From Chryseobacterium salipaludis (GTDB lineage: Bacteria > Bacteroidota > Bacteroidia > Flavobacteriales > Weeksellaceae): a DNA stretch of 64,000 nt. Shown one piece after another: positions 54,922 through 63,728 of this stretch (its first letter is position 1; every line of letters begins with the position of its first letter). The translations under genes and the position numbers were made by a program. The notes under the pieces were generated by a model that was not told the origin of the DNA, searched no databases, and saw nothing but the letters and a program-made list of their open reading frames with translations. The DNA lies in contig NZ_JALHKS010000004.1 in NCBI RefSeq assembly GCF_022968825.1, forward strand, positions 124,001 through 188,000, read 5' to 3'.

Positions 54922-55159
54922 TGTCTGTTTCTTTTTAAGAAAATCTCCAAACTTGCGCGGAGGGAAGACGGGATCTCCTAAACCTGATTTTTTCCCGCGC
55001 TTCGGACACTGGAGATTTTTAATACGTTATAGAAGGCCAGTGTACGATTAAAGAAACAGTCATTTTCTTCACGTAAAAAGCTCCTAGGTCGTTATTGTGG
55101 CGGATGGTCTGTGCAGATCTGTGGGATCTGTGTGCGGGATAGGTAATTTACTATATGTT

Positions 55160-55236
55160 CTTTTGCCTTGATGCAAACGGACCAAAAAATGACTCTACGA
55201 TTTTAATATTTTTACAGGAATATCTGCGATTTCAAG
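55160..55236. repeat. Intergenic repeat A, copy 2
   Basis: 77 bases nearly identical to 54369-54445; see copy 1. Here the flanking sequence on the right differs (GACTGGAAACTCGG instead of ACTGGATCTTTT). Confidence 0.85.
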
Positions 55237-55286
55237 GACTGGAAACTCGGCTGAAATTTTAAAACGTATCATAAAATTCAACAATT

Positions 55287-55412
55287 GACTCTCTTCGTTC
55301 GTCGAACCACTTCGTTTGGTTTGACTCCCGTTGGTCGTCGAACCACTTCGTTAGTTTCGGGCGAGAATAAGGATGAGTCTTCGATGTTAAGTTGTTGCCG
55401 CCACTCGAACAG
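55287..55412. repeat. Intergenic repeat B, copy 2
   Basis: Contains GACTCTCTTCGTTCGTCGAA, then GGTCGTCGAACCACTTCGTT, and ends with TTGTTGCCGCCACTCGAACA as copy 1. The unit order within it is rearranged relative to copy 1. Confidence 0.75.
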
Positions 55413-55439
55413 ATGAATTTTAAACGGATATTTACTTAA

Positions 55440-55975
55440 AATTCTTAATCGCCTCCGTTTCCTGTGTTCTGAGCCGGAAGGAACTTCTGCTTTCAACTGA
55501 GCAGGACCAGGCCATACTGCAGTTTTTGCCTGCCGCGCGTCGCTTAAATGATTTCATTGAAACAGATACATTTACCGGCTTGATGGCCACTTATTACAGG
55601 TAAAGCGCAGTTTGCCGAACCCCTGTCAGCACTTCAAGCACTAACAGAATGCAAAACCATATGGTCTAACGCCCGCAATCCAATGGCTGACCTAAAAAGA
55701 TCTTTACTTAAGCATAGAAGACCTGGGACAATACTTAGCCGATGTTAATTTATTTTTCACAACAGCGAAAGGTTCTAGCAGAATCGTTTTGAAGACGAAG
55801 TTAACATTGAGACGCCAGGTACAGCTGACGCCTTTTGCGTACCATTCGGTATCGTTCGTACACTAGAAGGCAAAGCGACGATAAGAATTTAGTGAAAACG
55901 CTGACTGGGAAATACCATGTATCAGCCTACCCTGCTACAGTAAGGCACACTTCCCTATCGCCACAGGCGCATCAG
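55440..55975 (+). pseudogene. Possible decayed coding sequence
   Basis: Three overlapping frame pieces look coding: one reading LSTEQDQAILQFLPAARRLN then DFIETDTFTGLMATYYR to a stop, a second reading KAQFAEPLSALQALTECKTI in another frame, and a third reading DLYLSIEDLGQYLADVNLFF in yet another. They run in the same direction and are separated by small shifts, as in an old pseudogene. No family was recognised. It could also be chance; the evidence is the amino-acid-like composition only. Confidence 0.35.
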
Positions 55976-55982
55976 CACTACT

Positions 55983-56921
55983 TTATAAAACCGGTACCTT
56001 CGCCTCCTCAAACTCCCGCAGCAGCTGCTGAAACACCTGCTCCACCGGCAGCACCTCTTCGATGAGTGCGGAAACCTGGCCGATTTCCAGTTCGCCTTCT
56101 TCCAAGTCGCCCTCAAACATGCCGCGCTTGGAGCGTGCACGCCCCAACGTTTCTTTTAAGGCTTCCACGTTCCGCCCGGTATCGTACAATTTTTCAAGAT
56201 CCTGATAAAACTTGTTTTTCACCATCCGCACCGGGGCCAGTTCTTTCAGCGTCAGATGGGTATCGCCTTCGCTGAGCGAGACAATTTTTTGTTTCCAGAT
56301 ATCATGCGCGCTTGCTTCCGCAGTGGCAGCGAAGCGGGAGCCAATCTGCACACCATCGGCGCCCAGGACCATGGCTGCTTTCATCTGCGAGCCCAACGCG
56401 ATGCCGCCCGCGGCAATCAATGGTTTGGAGATATGGCGTCGCACATTGGGAATCAGGCACAGCGTGGTGGTTTCATCGCGGCCGTTATGGCCACCCGCTT
56501 CAAACCCCTCGGCCACAATTGCATCTACGCCGGCGGCTTCACATTTCAGGGCAAACTTAGTGGAGGAAACCACATGGGCGACTTTCAGCCCTTCCTTTTG
56601 CAAAGTTTCAGTATAGGTTTTCGGATTGCCGGCCGAAGTGAAAACAATTTTCACTCCCTCCTCCAGAATAATATTGATCACCTCATCTATGTTGGGATAC
56701 AGCATTGGGACATTTACACCGAACGGTTTAGCGGTCACCGCTTTACATTTTTGAATATTTTCGCGAAGAACATCGGGATACATGCTGCCGGCGCCAATCA
56801 GGCCCAGACCGCCGCAATTGGAAACTGCCGAAGCGAGGCGCCAGCCGGAATGCCAGATCATTCCACCCTGGATAATGGGATATTGTATATTAAATAAATC
56901 GGTGATACGGTTGTTTGTCAT
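55983..56921 (-). CDS. Nitronate monooxygenase family FMN enzyme
   Basis: 312 residues with a TIM-barrel pattern: IQYPIIQGGMIWHSGWRLAS, the NCGGLGLIGAGSMYPD block, the KPFGVNVPMLYPNIDEV strand, VAEGFEAGGHNGRDET with the catalytic-type His, IAAGGIALGSQMKAAMVLGA for FMN phosphate binding, and GVQIGSRFAATAEA. This fits the nitronate monooxygenase / FabK-like family. Substrate specificity (nitronates or enoyl-ACP) cannot be settled from the sequence. It stands alone at the edge of the repeat-rich region. Confidence 0.88.
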   Translation of the reverse strand: MTNNRITDLFNIQYPIIQGGMIWHSGWRLASAVSNCGGLGLIGAGSMYPDVLRENIQKCKAVTAKPFGVNVPMLYPNIDEVINIILEEGVKIVFTSAGNPKTYTETLQKEGLKVAHVVSSTKFALKCEAAGVDAIVAEGFEAGGHNGRDETTTLCLIPNVRRHISKPLIAAGGIALGSQMKAAMVLGADGVQIGSRFAATAEASAHDIWKQKIVSLSEGDTHLTLKELAPVRMVKNKFYQDLEKLYDTGRNVEALKETLGRARSKRGMFEGDLEEGELEIGQVSALIEEVLPVEQVFQQLLREFEEAKVPVL

Positions 56922-56996
56922 GATCCTTTAAAATTTAGCTGTTTAAAAAAGTCAGCTGTAAATTTAATTAAAGTAAATGAACCTATTTGCGGTCTT

Positions 56997-57443
56997 CTAT
57001 TCCAGTACGTCGAGATAGAACAGACCAAAATGCAGTGTGATGCCGAAGATTCCCTTACGGCTGTTTATTTTCTCACCATTACCGAAATCTACCGTTGTAT
57101 CCGGAATTGTTTTGCATATAAAGAAATGTCCGGCACTGAGGCATTTTATTTCATGCTGCAGAAAACGCTGTGTCCAGCCAAACTCTTCATACTCATCTGC
57201 GCCCTCGTCTGGTTCATATTTAAATGGCTGCAGGCTGACCGGCTCCTCATCTGGGTCCGAAACGGAAATCGCCTCAAAACCGCCATCCGTACGGTATCTG
57301 ATGACCAGCGTATCCATAGTCTGCAATTTTTTATTTTCATCAAAAGCCTTTAGGGCATAGGTTCCTTCCCAGGTATTGATTTTCTGACCAAAAGCTGGAA
57401 GACTGAGAAGGAGGAAGAAATACAAAAAGATACGTATTTTCAT
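56997..57443 (-). CDS. Small secreted protein, function unknown
   Basis: 148 residues with a signal peptide (MKIRIFLYFFLLLSLPAFGQ). The mature part is acidic and strand-rich (TWEGTYALKAFDENKKLQTM, LVIRYRTDGGFEAISVSDPD) and ends with a hydrophobic strand. It is probably a small lipocalin-like or beta-barrel secreted domain, but no family was recognised. It lies 9 bases after the stop of the TlpA-like gene on the same strand, so the two share a transcript. Confidence 0.65.
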   Translation of the reverse strand: MKIRIFLYFFLLLSLPAFGQKINTWEGTYALKAFDENKKLQTMDTLVIRYRTDGGFEAISVSDPDEEPVSLQPFKYEPDEGADEYEEFGWTQRFLQHEIKCLSAGHFFICKTIPDTTVDFGNGEKINSRKGIFGITLHFGLFYLDVLE

Positions 57444-57452
57444 GCTATAGCT

Positions 57453-58457
57453 TTAAAGTGAATTCTCAAGCAAGTCGCTGATTTTCTCCGGGAGTTCGCT
57501 TATTTCCACATCGCGCGCAACAATGATCCCATGGCGGTCGATTAATATATTGGTCGGAAAAGCATGAACGTTGTACATCAGCGCCGCCGGTTCCCGGGTT
57601 CCTTTAAAACTGCTGACATTCTGCCAGGGAATTTTATATTGCTGCACCATCTTTTCTACCGTCGGTTTCCTGTAATCCACCACGATACCCAGGATATCGA
57701 AGCCCTGCCCGTGAAACTGCTGATGTACTTTCACCAATGGCGGAAATGTTTCCAAACAGGATTCGCACCAGCTGCCCCAAAAATCCAGCAATAATACCTT
57801 GCCGTTGTAATCAGAGACACGGACAGGCGAACCTTGAAGGTTATTTGCCTGAAAATCGATATACCGGTCACCGATCTTAGCCTCACCTGTATATCTGATA
57901 AAATCAGCCACCTGTTGTCCGTAGTAACTCTTTTGAACCTCAGGAGCCAGCAGTTTGTAATATATCTCGGCCTGGGCAGGCGTAAGCAGCTGTCCTGTTA
58001 AGCCTTTCAGCTGAAATGCACTCAGAACCGAGCCGGGATTCTTGGTAATAAACCGGGTGCGCTGCTGAACCTCATCTGTGCTGTTTTCCAGCTGCGCCTG
58101 CAACTGGCGGTTCATGGCATCGGTGGCAGAGCCGGTAACCATGATTTGGTTAAAGTGGCCGATGTTCAGCCGGAGCTGTATAGGTTTGTCTTCTGCCCAG
58201 AACGTGGCACGATTGCGCAAATCTTGGGTATGGACAGCCAAATGAACGGGATTCATTGCCATCGGACCGGAAAATGAAAAAACCCCTCCCCGTACCTGCG
58301 CGGAATCGATCCGCTGAAACTGGCCGGTGGTAACGTCGCTCAAAAGGAGCCAGCTGCCGTCGGACATGCCGTTGACAGTTCCCGAGATTTGATACCGCTG
58401 CGCGCTCAGTAGTAGCAGGCAACAAAAAAAGGCAAGAGAAGAAAGTGTTGATTTCAT
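57453..58457 (-). CDS. TlpA-like thiol-disulfide oxidoreductase (DUF4369 N-terminus)
   Basis: 334 residues. A signal peptide is followed by an N-terminal DUF4369-type beta domain (about 20-120) and a C-terminal thioredoxin fold (about 190-334) with WGSWCESCLETFPPLVKVHQ, giving a CESC active site instead of the usual CxPC, and the cis-Pro segment HAFPTNILIDRHG. It is predicted to act in the periplasm in disulfide reduction or exchange, as in the Bacteroidetes TlpA group. The proline-free active site may shift its redox potential. It is co-oriented with the small secreted protein downstream. Confidence 0.85.
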   Translation of the reverse strand: MKSTLSSLAFFCCLLLLSAQRYQISGTVNGMSDGSWLLLSDVTTGQFQRIDSAQVRGGVFSFSGPMAMNPVHLAVHTQDLRNRATFWAEDKPIQLRLNIGHFNQIMVTGSATDAMNRQLQAQLENSTDEVQQRTRFITKNPGSVLSAFQLKGLTGQLLTPAQAEIYYKLLAPEVQKSYYGQQVADFIRYTGEAKIGDRYIDFQANNLQGSPVRVSDYNGKVLLLDFWGSWCESCLETFPPLVKVHQQFHGQGFDILGIVVDYRKPTVEKMVQQYKIPWQNVSSFKGTREPAALMYNVHAFPTNILIDRHGIIVARDVEISELPEKISDLLENSL

Positions 58458-58506
58458 TCGGTACTGTTTTTACGAAGCTACGCTTTTTCCGGCTCTAAAC
58501 ACGATC

Positions 58507-59043
58507 TCATTCTGAAGAAGTTTTGCCCCAGGTCTGCACAGTGCTTAACGTTTCCGGCTTTTCGTTGTCGTCGGAGGAAAGAACGGTCAGGCTCCCATCG
58601 GTTTCCAGAATGACGGCGGTGGCATTGCTCAGGGCGCTGACACCGTTTTCCCGGAGAGCAGCATAAATCTCGTCCCGGTTCACGCGTTCTTTGAGCATCG
58701 CGCGGTGCAGAAGTTCGCCATTGTACACCAAAAGGCTTGGCTGTCCTTTCACCAACTGAGATACCGTTTTGGATTTCACGGCCAGTTTGGTGATGATATA
58801 CTGCAGCCCGATCAGGAGGATGAAGGCCAGCACGCCATCTGCCAGCGCCACATCTTTGGTTAAAAGCACACTCGCAAGCGTTGAACCTAAGGCTACCGTG
58901 ACAATGAAATCAAAGGCGTTCATTTTGGAAAGCGTCCGCTTGCCGGAGATCCGCAGCAGAATAACGAGGGAAATATAGGCCAGGATGGTAATAATTATAG
59001 TCCGCACGATGCTCTCCCAGCTGTCGAAAAATATTTTATCCAT
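58507..59043 (-). CDS. DUF421 (YetF-type) membrane protein
   Basis: 178 residues. Three N-terminal helices (about 12-30, 45-63, 68-88; IITILAYISLVILLRISGKR, FIVTVALGSTLASVLL, DGVLAFILLIGLQYIITKLA) lead to a cytoplasmic domain with the family blocks SGKRTLSKMNAFDFIVTVAL and GQPSLLVYNGELLHRAMLKE. DUF421 proteins occur in stress and sporulation contexts, without an established activity. It stands alone. Confidence 0.85.
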   Translation of the reverse strand: MDKIFFDSWESIVRTIIITILAYISLVILLRISGKRTLSKMNAFDFIVTVALGSTLASVLLTKDVALADGVLAFILLIGLQYIITKLAVKSKTVSQLVKGQPSLLVYNGELLHRAMLKERVNRDEIYAALRENGVSALSNATAVILETDGSLTVLSSDDNEKPETLSTVQTWGKTSSE

Positions 59044-59436
59044 ATCAATATTTTATGTTCGAAAAAGTTAGGAATTTTTAGAGGAACGCTGGCTTGTCGC
59101 TGAAAGATTTGGACGAAGGAGCAGCGGCCGCCCTTTTTTTAGAATAGCAGGGACTCGCCATGCATCGGCAAAAAGTAAGAAAGTTTTGCGTAGTAATGGA
59201 AAGCGCAAAGTCGGGAGACTTTGCACAGCATTGGGTAGTGCGCGAAGTCAGGAGAATTTGCACAGCAGCGACACTGTCAGCGCTCGCTATTTTTAAATGT
59301 AAATACAGGCCGGCCACCCAGCCGCGATGGAAGCGGCATCCTTTTGTCGCGTCGCGCAAGCGCCGCGGCAAAAGATACAGCGGACAGCGCGACCAGATTG
59401 TCAAACAAGCGTAACCGTCCTGCTGCCTGATAAAAA
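59044..59436. other. Intergenic region with repeated GGAGA(C)TTTGCACA motif
   Basis: About 390 bases without a gene. Two related units, AGTCGGGAGACTTTGCACAG (59209) and AGTCAGGAGAATTTGCACAG (59247), are spaced by 38 bases; a third copy lies in the vgrG remnant region at 30758. No coding frame is convincing. Confidence 0.5.
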
Positions 59437-59460
59437 AAATCTCCGCCGAAGCAGAGATTT
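59437..59460 (-). terminator. Terminator of the first parvulin gene
   Basis: Read leftward, AAATCTCTGC pairs with GCGGAGATTT around a TTCG loop (ten pairs, one G-U), followed by TTTTT. Confidence 0.92.
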
Positions 59461-59464
59461 AAAA

Positions 59465-60835
59465 TTAGTTAGCGGCGGTTTTGCGCCAGTCTGTTTTGAA
59501 TGTACAGTTTTTGTAGCGGTCATTGATGGAGATAAACACATCGGGCAGTTTGTTCTTTACCCATTTTTCCACCATCTCGTTTTTCTTTTTATTCAGCGCC
59601 ATCTGTTTGATCCGGTTGTAATCGGTGGCGATGTCGAGTTTGTGTGCATCAATGATATCATCCACTTTCACGATGGCTACCGTGGTGCGCTCATCCGGAG
59701 TGGACTCCTGGAAGACATCGGTCATATCGCCTTTGTTCAGACCGGCAATCTGATAGGAAATCGTCGCCGGCAGGTCCAGTCTTTCCAGGCGGTCAGAGCC
59801 GTCCCGGGCGGTTAAAGTCCCGGCGTTAAATTTGGTTTGCTTGTCATCGGAGAAACGGTACGCAGCTTCCTTGAAGGTCAGGTTGCCGTTGACAATCAGC
59901 GTACGGATGCTGTCGAGTTCCTTGCGGGCCGCAGCAATTTCATCTGCATTGGGTTCTGCTTTTAAGAGAATATGGCGCGCATCGTAATTTCTCCCGCTTT
60001 TTTTGACGAGCTGAATCAGGTGATACCCAAACTCAGATTCGACCGGATCCGACATTTCGCCCTCCTGCAGGTTGAGGGCCGCCGCTTCAAACGGCTTCAC
60101 CATTTTCCCGCGGCTGATGTTTTTATACAGTCCCCCATTCGAAGCCGAGCCTTTGTCATCGGAATAGATCCGTGCCTGGCTTTCAAACGATTCGCCTGCG
60201 AGAATATCGGCTTTGATCTTATTCAGCCGGGCTATGATTTCATCTTTATGGGCGTTGGTCAGTTTGGGATACATCACAATCTGGGAGAGTGTGACCTCAT
60301 CCTTTACTTCCGGCAGCTGATATTGATAGGTATTGAAGAAATCGGTTACCTCGTCCGGCGTCACGTCGGCTTTTTCGGTAATCCGGCCGTACTTTGCCTG
60401 TCCGTAATAATTATCGGAGTCAATTTTCTCGATGGCATTTTTCATTTCATAAGACGTACGGAAGTTGTACGTATTCAGCATGGTACGCTCATCAGGAAAC
60501 TGAGACAGGATTTCATTATACTTCAGCGAAGCATTTTCCTTGATCGCCGCCGAACGGTTATCAATCAGCGTATCACGCTTTGCTTCATAAATTAAAAGCT
60601 TATTGTTTACGATGCTTTCCACAAAGCTACAGCGGTCCGACACCTGGTCGCCCTGCTGTTTTGCGAAAGTCGCCTGGTCCTCAATATCGGACTCCAGAAT
60701 AATTTCATCTCCCACAACCACGGCAATCCCGTCCACCAGATCACCCGGTTTCAGGCTGGACTGCCCGTACACCGTCTGGCTGCAAAACAGGATCACGGCC
60801 CACAGCGCGGCAAAGAGTTTCATCTTTTTGTTCAT
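59465..60835 (-). CDS. SurA-like peptidyl-prolyl isomerase (parvulin)
   Basis: 456 residues. A signal peptide (MNKKMKLFAALWAVILFCSQ) is followed by a SurA-N-like chaperone domain (LKPGDLVDGIAVVVGDEIIL then ESDIEDQATFAKQ) and two PpiC parvulin-type segments around EVTLSQIVMYPKLTNAHKDE with GGLYKNISRGKMVKPFEAAA and YDARHILLKAEPNADEIAAA. This is the periplasmic chaperone architecture for outer-membrane protein assembly. A second, larger parvulin gene lies 66 bases upstream on the same strand, so the two are probably one operon. Confidence 0.88.
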   Translation of the reverse strand: MNKKMKLFAALWAVILFCSQTVYGQSSLKPGDLVDGIAVVVGDEIILESDIEDQATFAKQQGDQVSDRCSFVESIVNNKLLIYEAKRDTLIDNRSAAIKENASLKYNEILSQFPDERTMLNTYNFRTSYEMKNAIEKIDSDNYYGQAKYGRITEKADVTPDEVTDFFNTYQYQLPEVKDEVTLSQIVMYPKLTNAHKDEIIARLNKIKADILAGESFESQARIYSDDKGSASNGGLYKNISRGKMVKPFEAAALNLQEGEMSDPVESEFGYHLIQLVKKSGRNYDARHILLKAEPNADEIAAARKELDSIRTLIVNGNLTFKEAAYRFSDDKQTKFNAGTLTARDGSDRLERLDLPATISYQIAGLNKGDMTDVFQESTPDERTTVAIVKVDDIIDAHKLDIATDYNRIKQMALNKKKNEMVEKWVKNKLPDVFISINDRYKNCTFKTDWRKTAAN

Positions 60836-60901
60836 ACTTGTTTTTTAAACGACATGCAAAATTATCATTCTAATCGACATCTGCTGCATGCTTTGTTATA
60901 A

Positions 60902-62728
60902 TTATTTCTTAAAGTTCTGCTGCAAACCGCTCAGGAAGGCAGGTTCTACTACGATATTGGTTTTAGCGCGCTGCTCTTCCAGAATGGCAATCAACTGTTG
61001 TTCATTGACAGCATCCTGCAGGTCTTCGGCAGCTTCCTCACGGGTCATGCGCGTTGATGGCAGCAGTTCATCGATCGCGATTACCAGCGTGCGCGATCCC
61101 ATCTGGGTATCGTGAACACCGGTGCGGTACGGCACTTTATATTTTGTAAATACTTCAGCTTCCTTCCCCATTTCGCCGGTTTCAAAAGTAACCGCCGGCT
61201 TGCCATCTGCTGCTTTAAAACCGGCAAAACGTGCTTTTACCGCTTCCCAGTTTTTGGCTGTTTTCATTTCCTTTGCCAGTTGCTTTTTCAGCTTCGGATC
61301 GTTCAGAATGGCCACGCGGCCTTTGGCTCTTTCCTCCCACATAAAGCGGTCCGGGTTTTTTGCGTAGAAATCATCCAGCATTTCCGGATGTTTCGCCATT
61401 TGTTCCTTTACATAAATGGAGAAAATATAATCTGAATACAATCCTTTCCGGAAGTCGTTCATTTCACGGCTTACCTGCGGGAGTGACGCGAAATTGCGGC
61501 TGTATATACGCAGCACGTCCTTGGTGTTCACATCCTGCAGCACTTCTGACCACACGGCCGGTGCCAGGGTTGCAGCCTGCTTGCTGTTTTCACCCATCAT
61601 CTGTCGCAGTTTACCCACGGTAATTTCTTCGTTTTTGAAACGGTACAGCACATCCGTATCCTTGGCAGCAGCAAAAGCGGCATAGGATTTCCTGGCGTTG
61701 GCAAAGGCTGGGAATTCCTTGTAGGTGTTATCCTTTTTAAGATATTCTGCCATGCGGTCCTGCAGCAATTCTGCATACAGGGAGTTGTTCAGTTCGCGCA
61801 GGAAAAACTGTTTGTTTTCTTCGGTCAGCTGGTACGGCTGCACGTTATATAAATTAAAAACAAAGTAGTTCCCGGAGAAGAGCAAAGGTTCCGGTGTATA
61901 AAAGTTTTCCTTTTGTCCTTTAAAAGCGGCATACAGTTCATCCGGCAAAGTGGGCGAACCCAGCACCACCCCACCGTTTTGTTTTTCGTGATCGTTGGCT
62001 CCGAATTCTTTCGCTACTTCTTCAAAAGATTTCCCAGCTTTCAGCGCAGCATAAATTTTCGCTTTGGTATCTGCCGCAGAGGCATCATCGGGATAGGAAA
62101 CAGAACCGAAAATCAGATAGCCCAGGCTTGGGCGCGTGCTGAGGACTTTGGCGAAAGCATAATAAGAAGGTGCTTCCAGCAAAGGTGTCAGCTGTCCGTT
62201 GGCGGTTTTTTTAATGTCGCTGTATAAACCGTTATCCAGGGTGCCGGGCTTAATGTAAATCGGTTCCGCGCTGCCGGAAGTGTGTCCGGAAATCGCCTGA
62301 TCGATGGTCAGCTCGCCGGCTTTCACCTGCTGGTACAGTTTGCGGTAATCTGTTTTATCGCCGGGTGTTTTCTCTTTCAGAAAAACCTGTACCTGACGCT
62401 CGGTTTGGTTATCCGCCACAAACTGCTTCATCAGCGGGTCCAGGATTCCCGCCGGAAAGAAGTAGCGCGACCGAAGTTCTGCTTCCTTAGCAGCCATTTT
62501 CTCACGGAAGGCTGTGGTGGTATCCGCTTTTTTGTCCGCGGCAAACTGCTGGTACAGATAAAAATTCTGGGCTGTTTTCACGGTGCTTTCCACGCCGGCA
62601 TTTTCCAGGCCGTAGCGGTATTCTTCCTGAAACTTCTTCAGCGAAATACTGTCTTTACCAATGATCATATATTGTGCAGACAACAGGGAACCTGCTGTCA
62701 GCAGGAGGGTTCCGAAAATTTTCTTCAT
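60902..62728 (-). CDS. Parvulin-type peptidyl-prolyl isomerase, long form
   Basis: 608 residues with a signal peptide (MKKIFGTLLLTAGSLLSAQY). A large N-terminal chaperone region precedes a parvulin PpiC segment (LIFGSVSYPDDASAADTKAK, then NGGVVLGSPTLPDELYAAFK). The long C-terminal half (about 330-608) lacks a further clear PpiC core and looks like an extended chaperone part. It lies just upstream of the SurA-like gene. Role: periplasmic folding of outer-membrane or gliding proteins, inferred. Confidence 0.8.
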   Translation of the reverse strand: MKKIFGTLLLTAGSLLSAQYMIIGKDSISLKKFQEEYRYGLENAGVESTVKTAQNFYLYQQFAADKKADTTTAFREKMAAKEAELRSRYFFPAGILDPLMKQFVADNQTERQVQVFLKEKTPGDKTDYRKLYQQVKAGELTIDQAISGHTSGSAEPIYIKPGTLDNGLYSDIKKTANGQLTPLLEAPSYYAFAKVLSTRPSLGYLIFGSVSYPDDASAADTKAKIYAALKAGKSFEEVAKEFGANDHEKQNGGVVLGSPTLPDELYAAFKGQKENFYTPEPLLFSGNYFVFNLYNVQPYQLTEENKQFFLRELNNSLYAELLQDRMAEYLKKDNTYKEFPAFANARKSYAAFAAAKDTDVLYRFKNEEITVGKLRQMMGENSKQAATLAPAVWSEVLQDVNTKDVLRIYSRNFASLPQVSREMNDFRKGLYSDYIFSIYVKEQMAKHPEMLDDFYAKNPDRFMWEERAKGRVAILNDPKLKKQLAKEMKTAKNWEAVKARFAGFKAADGKPAVTFETGEMGKEAEVFTKYKVPYRTGVHDTQMGSRTLVIAIDELLPSTRMTREEAAEDLQDAVNEQQLIAILEEQRAKTNIVVEPAFLSGLQQNFKK

Positions 62729-62784
62729 ATTATATAGTGTATCGGATTTGTTTTGTCTAAAGAGATGGACAACCGCGCAGAAAG

Positions 62785-63705
62785 TTAAACTTCCACTTCA
62801 AACGTTGTCAGTTCCTTAAACCTCTGAATCCGTTCGGCGATTTCTGCTTCGGTTACTTCTTTTAATCGTTCGGTTCCGAATTTTTCCACGGTAAAGGACG
62901 CCATGGCTGATCCAACGATGAGGGCGGATTTCATGGTTTCGAAATCATAAGTTCCCTTTTTCGCCAGGTACGACACGAATCCACCGGCAAAGGTATCACC
63001 GGCACCGGTCGGGTCGAATACTTCTTCCAGCGGCAGCGCCGGGATGGCAAATACTTTTTCGTCATGGAACAGCAAAGCACCGTGCTCACCTTTTTTAATG
63101 ATGACATACTGCGGCCCCATGCGGTGGATCTTCTTGGCCGCTTTTACCAGAGAATACTCGCCGCTCAGCTGGCGGGCTTCCTCGTCATTAATGGTGATGA
63201 TATCGGTTTTGGCAATCATCTGCACCAGAATTTCCCAGGCAGAATCCATCCAGAAATTCATGGTATCCAGCACGACCAGTTTGGGGCGCGCCTGCATCTT
63301 CTCCAGCACGGACAGTTGTACACCCGGATGCAGGTTGCCCAGCATCAGGATTTCTGCTTCCTGCATGGAAACCGGAATTTTCGGGTCAAAGTTTTCCAGC
63401 ACGTTGACTTCAGTTACCAGCGTATCACGCGAATTCAGATCGTTGTGATACTTTCCGCTCCAGAAGAAAGTCTTGCCGTCGGGAATAATTTCAATACCGT
63501 CGGTGTTCACGCCGCGCTTTTGCAGCATGTTCAGGTCTTCATCGGGAAAGTCGCCGCCGACTACCGAAACGATACCGGATTCTACGCCAAGGACAGAAGA
63601 AGCCAGGGTAATATAGGTAGCCGCACCGCCCAGAATTTTATCGGTTTTTCCAAAAGGAGTTTCGATGGCATCAAAGGCAACGGAGCCTACAACTAATAAT
63701 TTCAT
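62785..63705 (-). CDS. PfkB family sugar or nucleoside kinase
   Basis: 306 residues. KILGGAATYITLASSVLGVE near the start is the sugar-binding lid region, and DPTGAGDTFAGGFVSYLAKK (about 233-252) is the PfkB signature with the catalytic base Asp in GAGDTFAGG. The family phosphorylates ribose, fructose, adenosine and similar compounds; the exact substrate is not evident. It lies between gldD and the parvulin genes, all on the same strand. Confidence 0.9.
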   Translation of the reverse strand: MKLLVVGSVAFDAIETPFGKTDKILGGAATYITLASSVLGVESGIVSVVGGDFPDEDLNMLQKRGVNTDGIEIIPDGKTFFWSGKYHNDLNSRDTLVTEVNVLENFDPKIPVSMQEAEILMLGNLHPGVQLSVLEKMQARPKLVVLDTMNFWMDSAWEILVQMIAKTDIITINDEEARQLSGEYSLVKAAKKIHRMGPQYVIIKKGEHGALLFHDEKVFAIPALPLEEVFDPTGAGDTFAGGFVSYLAKKGTYDFETMKSALIVGSAMASFTVEKFGTERLKEVTEAEIAERIQRFKELTTFEVEV

Positions 63706-63728
63706 AGAATGTTTTTATTTTTAGGGGT

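Noticed and set aside
55278-55496. A 72-residue leftward frame over repeat B
   Set aside because: The NEVVRRP-type repeats are just translations of the CGAACCACTTCGTT repeat; no support as a gene.
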